The translations under genes were made by a program, and so were the position numbers. Positions 6,774-7,901 of a stretch of DNA of 7,901 bases are shown piece by piece; position 1 is the stretch's first letter; each line of letters opens with the position of its first letter. Under the pieces are notes generated by a model, which ran no database searches, was not told the DNA's origin, and saw only the letters and a list, made by a program, of their open reading frames with translations. Origin of the DNA: Chitinophagaceae bacterium (GTDB lineage: Bacteria; Bacteroidota; Bacteroidia; Chitinophagales; Chitinophagaceae); NCBI GenBank assembly GCA_018061385.1, contig JAGOUF010000092.1, positions 1 through 7,901 on the forward strand, written 5' to 3'.

Positions 6774-7901
6774 TTAATTAGTTGCTCCTTTACTAAAGTT
6801 CCAAATAAAACTGAGCATAAAATATTGTGATAATTGATTGAAGTTATTTTCTGTTAGCATTGTACTATTGATGCTTCTGCTATAACCTCGATTTTGATTT
6901 AAGATATCGAACGCTGAAAAACGAATTTGTGATTTATCATTCTTCAAAATTTTTCTTGCTATATAGGCATTCCAAACAGTAACATTATTGTTGCCACTAA
7001 AGAGTTCAGTTTTTTGTCTTAACTCCATATCAACATTATTATTCAATTCTAATTTCCATGGAAGTATAATATTCAAATCGGCACCTCCATTTACTGTCCA
7101 ATATTTTGTATTAATTTCTGGGCGAATGGATGATGAGGAAATGTTGTAATTAAAGCTCGTGTACATCCAGAAATTGTATTTTTTTTCTTCATCTTTATTA
7201 ACGCTTAAACTAATGCTATGTTTATCGTTTTTAGTTTCATTTCTTAACGTATTTACTATACTTACATTGTTATTAAAGTTGTAAGAATAATTGGTATTAA
7301 AGTACATGTCTAGCTTATTAATTTTTGTATTAAAACCAATTCTTGCACTATAATTATAATCACCGTTTGTGTTAATATATTGAGAAGTTGTTTTGCCAGT
7401 TGTATCTGTAAAAATGCTGCTTCTTATGGCATTGTTCGTAAAGCCTCCATTGATGCCAACATTGTATCCTCTATTTTTTAATACTTGGTAATTGTTGAAA
7501 TTTAAATTAAACCTATGATTAAATTCTTGCTTTAAATTAGGGTTGCCAATTTGTATAAACAAGGGGTTGTTGTTATCGGCTAAAGGCTGCAATTGCTGAA
7601 TTCCTGGTTGTTTAGTGTTGCCATTGTAATTAATGTTTAATCGTTTATTGGCATTGAATTTAAACGTGAATATTGCTTTAGGGAAAAAGTTGATGAACGA
7701 ATAATTGTACAATGTATCTTTTATTAAATCCTTTTGTTTAAAGTTGGCAAAAGCCATATCGCCACCAACAGATAAACTGAGCTTCTTTTTACTATATCTC
7801 AATACAGAACCAGTTTGATTGGTGATAATATTCAAATCAAAATCGTTGCTATAAGTTGTGTTTAAAACTGAGTATTTACCATCCATCGCTTTATCATAAC
7901 T
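6774..7901 (-). CDS. Outer membrane beta-barrel protein (OMP_b-brl_3-like), 5' end beyond the window
   Basis: The frame runs open to the window edge (the first visible codons read SYDKAMDGKYSVLN), so 375 C-terminal residues are seen and the ATG at 7886 is an internal methionine. The visible part is all barrel: alternating aromatic and polar strands rich in Asn and Tyr, with the family motif TKQPGIQQLQPLADNNNP followed by GNPNLKQEFNHRFNL. The equivalent motif in the 3029-5497 receptor is RRPGLGELNP then GNPYLQP, so the two barrels are homologous. It ends with FMLSFIWNFSKGATN, a short tail beyond the last aromatic strand. Related full-length proteins carry a signal peptide, a carboxypeptidase-regulatory-like domain and a plug, which would lie past the window end. 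It precedes the GLPGLI gene by 10 bp in one operon. Substrate unknown. Confidence 0.9.
   Translation of the reverse strand, partial: SYDKAMDGKYSVLNTTYSNDFDLNIITNQTGSVLRYSKKKLSLSVGGDMAFANFKQKDLIKDTLYNYSFINFFPKAIFTFKFNANKRLNINYNGNTKQPGIQQLQPLADNNNPLFIQIGNPNLKQEFNHRFNLNFNNYQVLKNRGYNVGINGGFTNNAIRSSIFTDTTGKTTSQYINTNGDYNYSARIGFNTKINKLDMYFNTNYSYNFNNNVSIVNTLRNETKNDKHSISLSVNKDEEKKYNFWMYTSFNYNISSSSIRPEINTKYWTVNGGADLNIILPWKLELNNNVDMELRQKTELFSGNNNVTVWNAYIARKILKNDKSQIRFSAFDILNQNRGYSRSINSTMLTENNFNQLSQYFMLSFIWNFSKGATN

Overview
The window looks like a low-GC chromosomal segment from a Bacteroidota bacterium, probably a Chitinophagales- or Sphingobacteriales-like lineage. The evidence is two outer-membrane beta-barrel receptors of the carboxypeptidase-regulatory/TonB-plug type, a GLPGLI-family protein, a C-terminal type IX secretion (T9SS) sorting-type domain, a Xer recombinase with the sequence style seen in that phylum, AT-rich leaders without Shine-Dalgarno sequences, and a TTG/TAnnTTTG-like promoter. 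The lineage below phylum is inference.

Layout from left to right: (1) 1-894 (+), the 3' two thirds of der (engA), a ribosome-assembly GTPase, cut by the window start and followed by a clear hairpin terminator (916-951). (2) 955-1020, a tandem array of 7-bp units in a 213-bp intergenic gap. (3) 1114-1404 (+), a 96-aa protein that is almost entirely a T9SS type A sorting-like domain, with no cargo and no visible signal peptide. (4) 1405-2307 (-), a XerD/XerC-type tyrosine recombinase whose stop codon abuts that of gene 3. (5) 2395-2895 (+), a YkgJ-type cysteine-cluster protein, divergent from the recombinase. (6) 3029-5497 (+), a complete outer-membrane receptor with signal peptide, carboxypeptidase-regulatory-like domain, plug and barrel, and a basic C-terminal tail. 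(7) 5568-6005 (+), a small two-membrane-segment protein resembling DUF3592. (8) 6002-7901 (-), an operon made of the C-terminal half of a second outer-membrane barrel protein (cut by the window end) and a GLPGLI-family secreted protein 10 bp downstream of it.

The genes fall into two themes: housekeeping (Der, Xer) and envelope biology (two barrels, GLPGLI, the sorting-domain protein, the small membrane protein). The receptor-GLPGLI pair is the only convincing operon. No RNA gene, CRISPR array, insertion sequence or prophage is visible, and no intergenic stretch exceeds 300 bp. I see no strong case for a wholly new system. The most unusual items are the stand-alone sorting domain, the heptanucleotide array and a duplicated WGxxGxxNIW motif in the GLPGLI protein.
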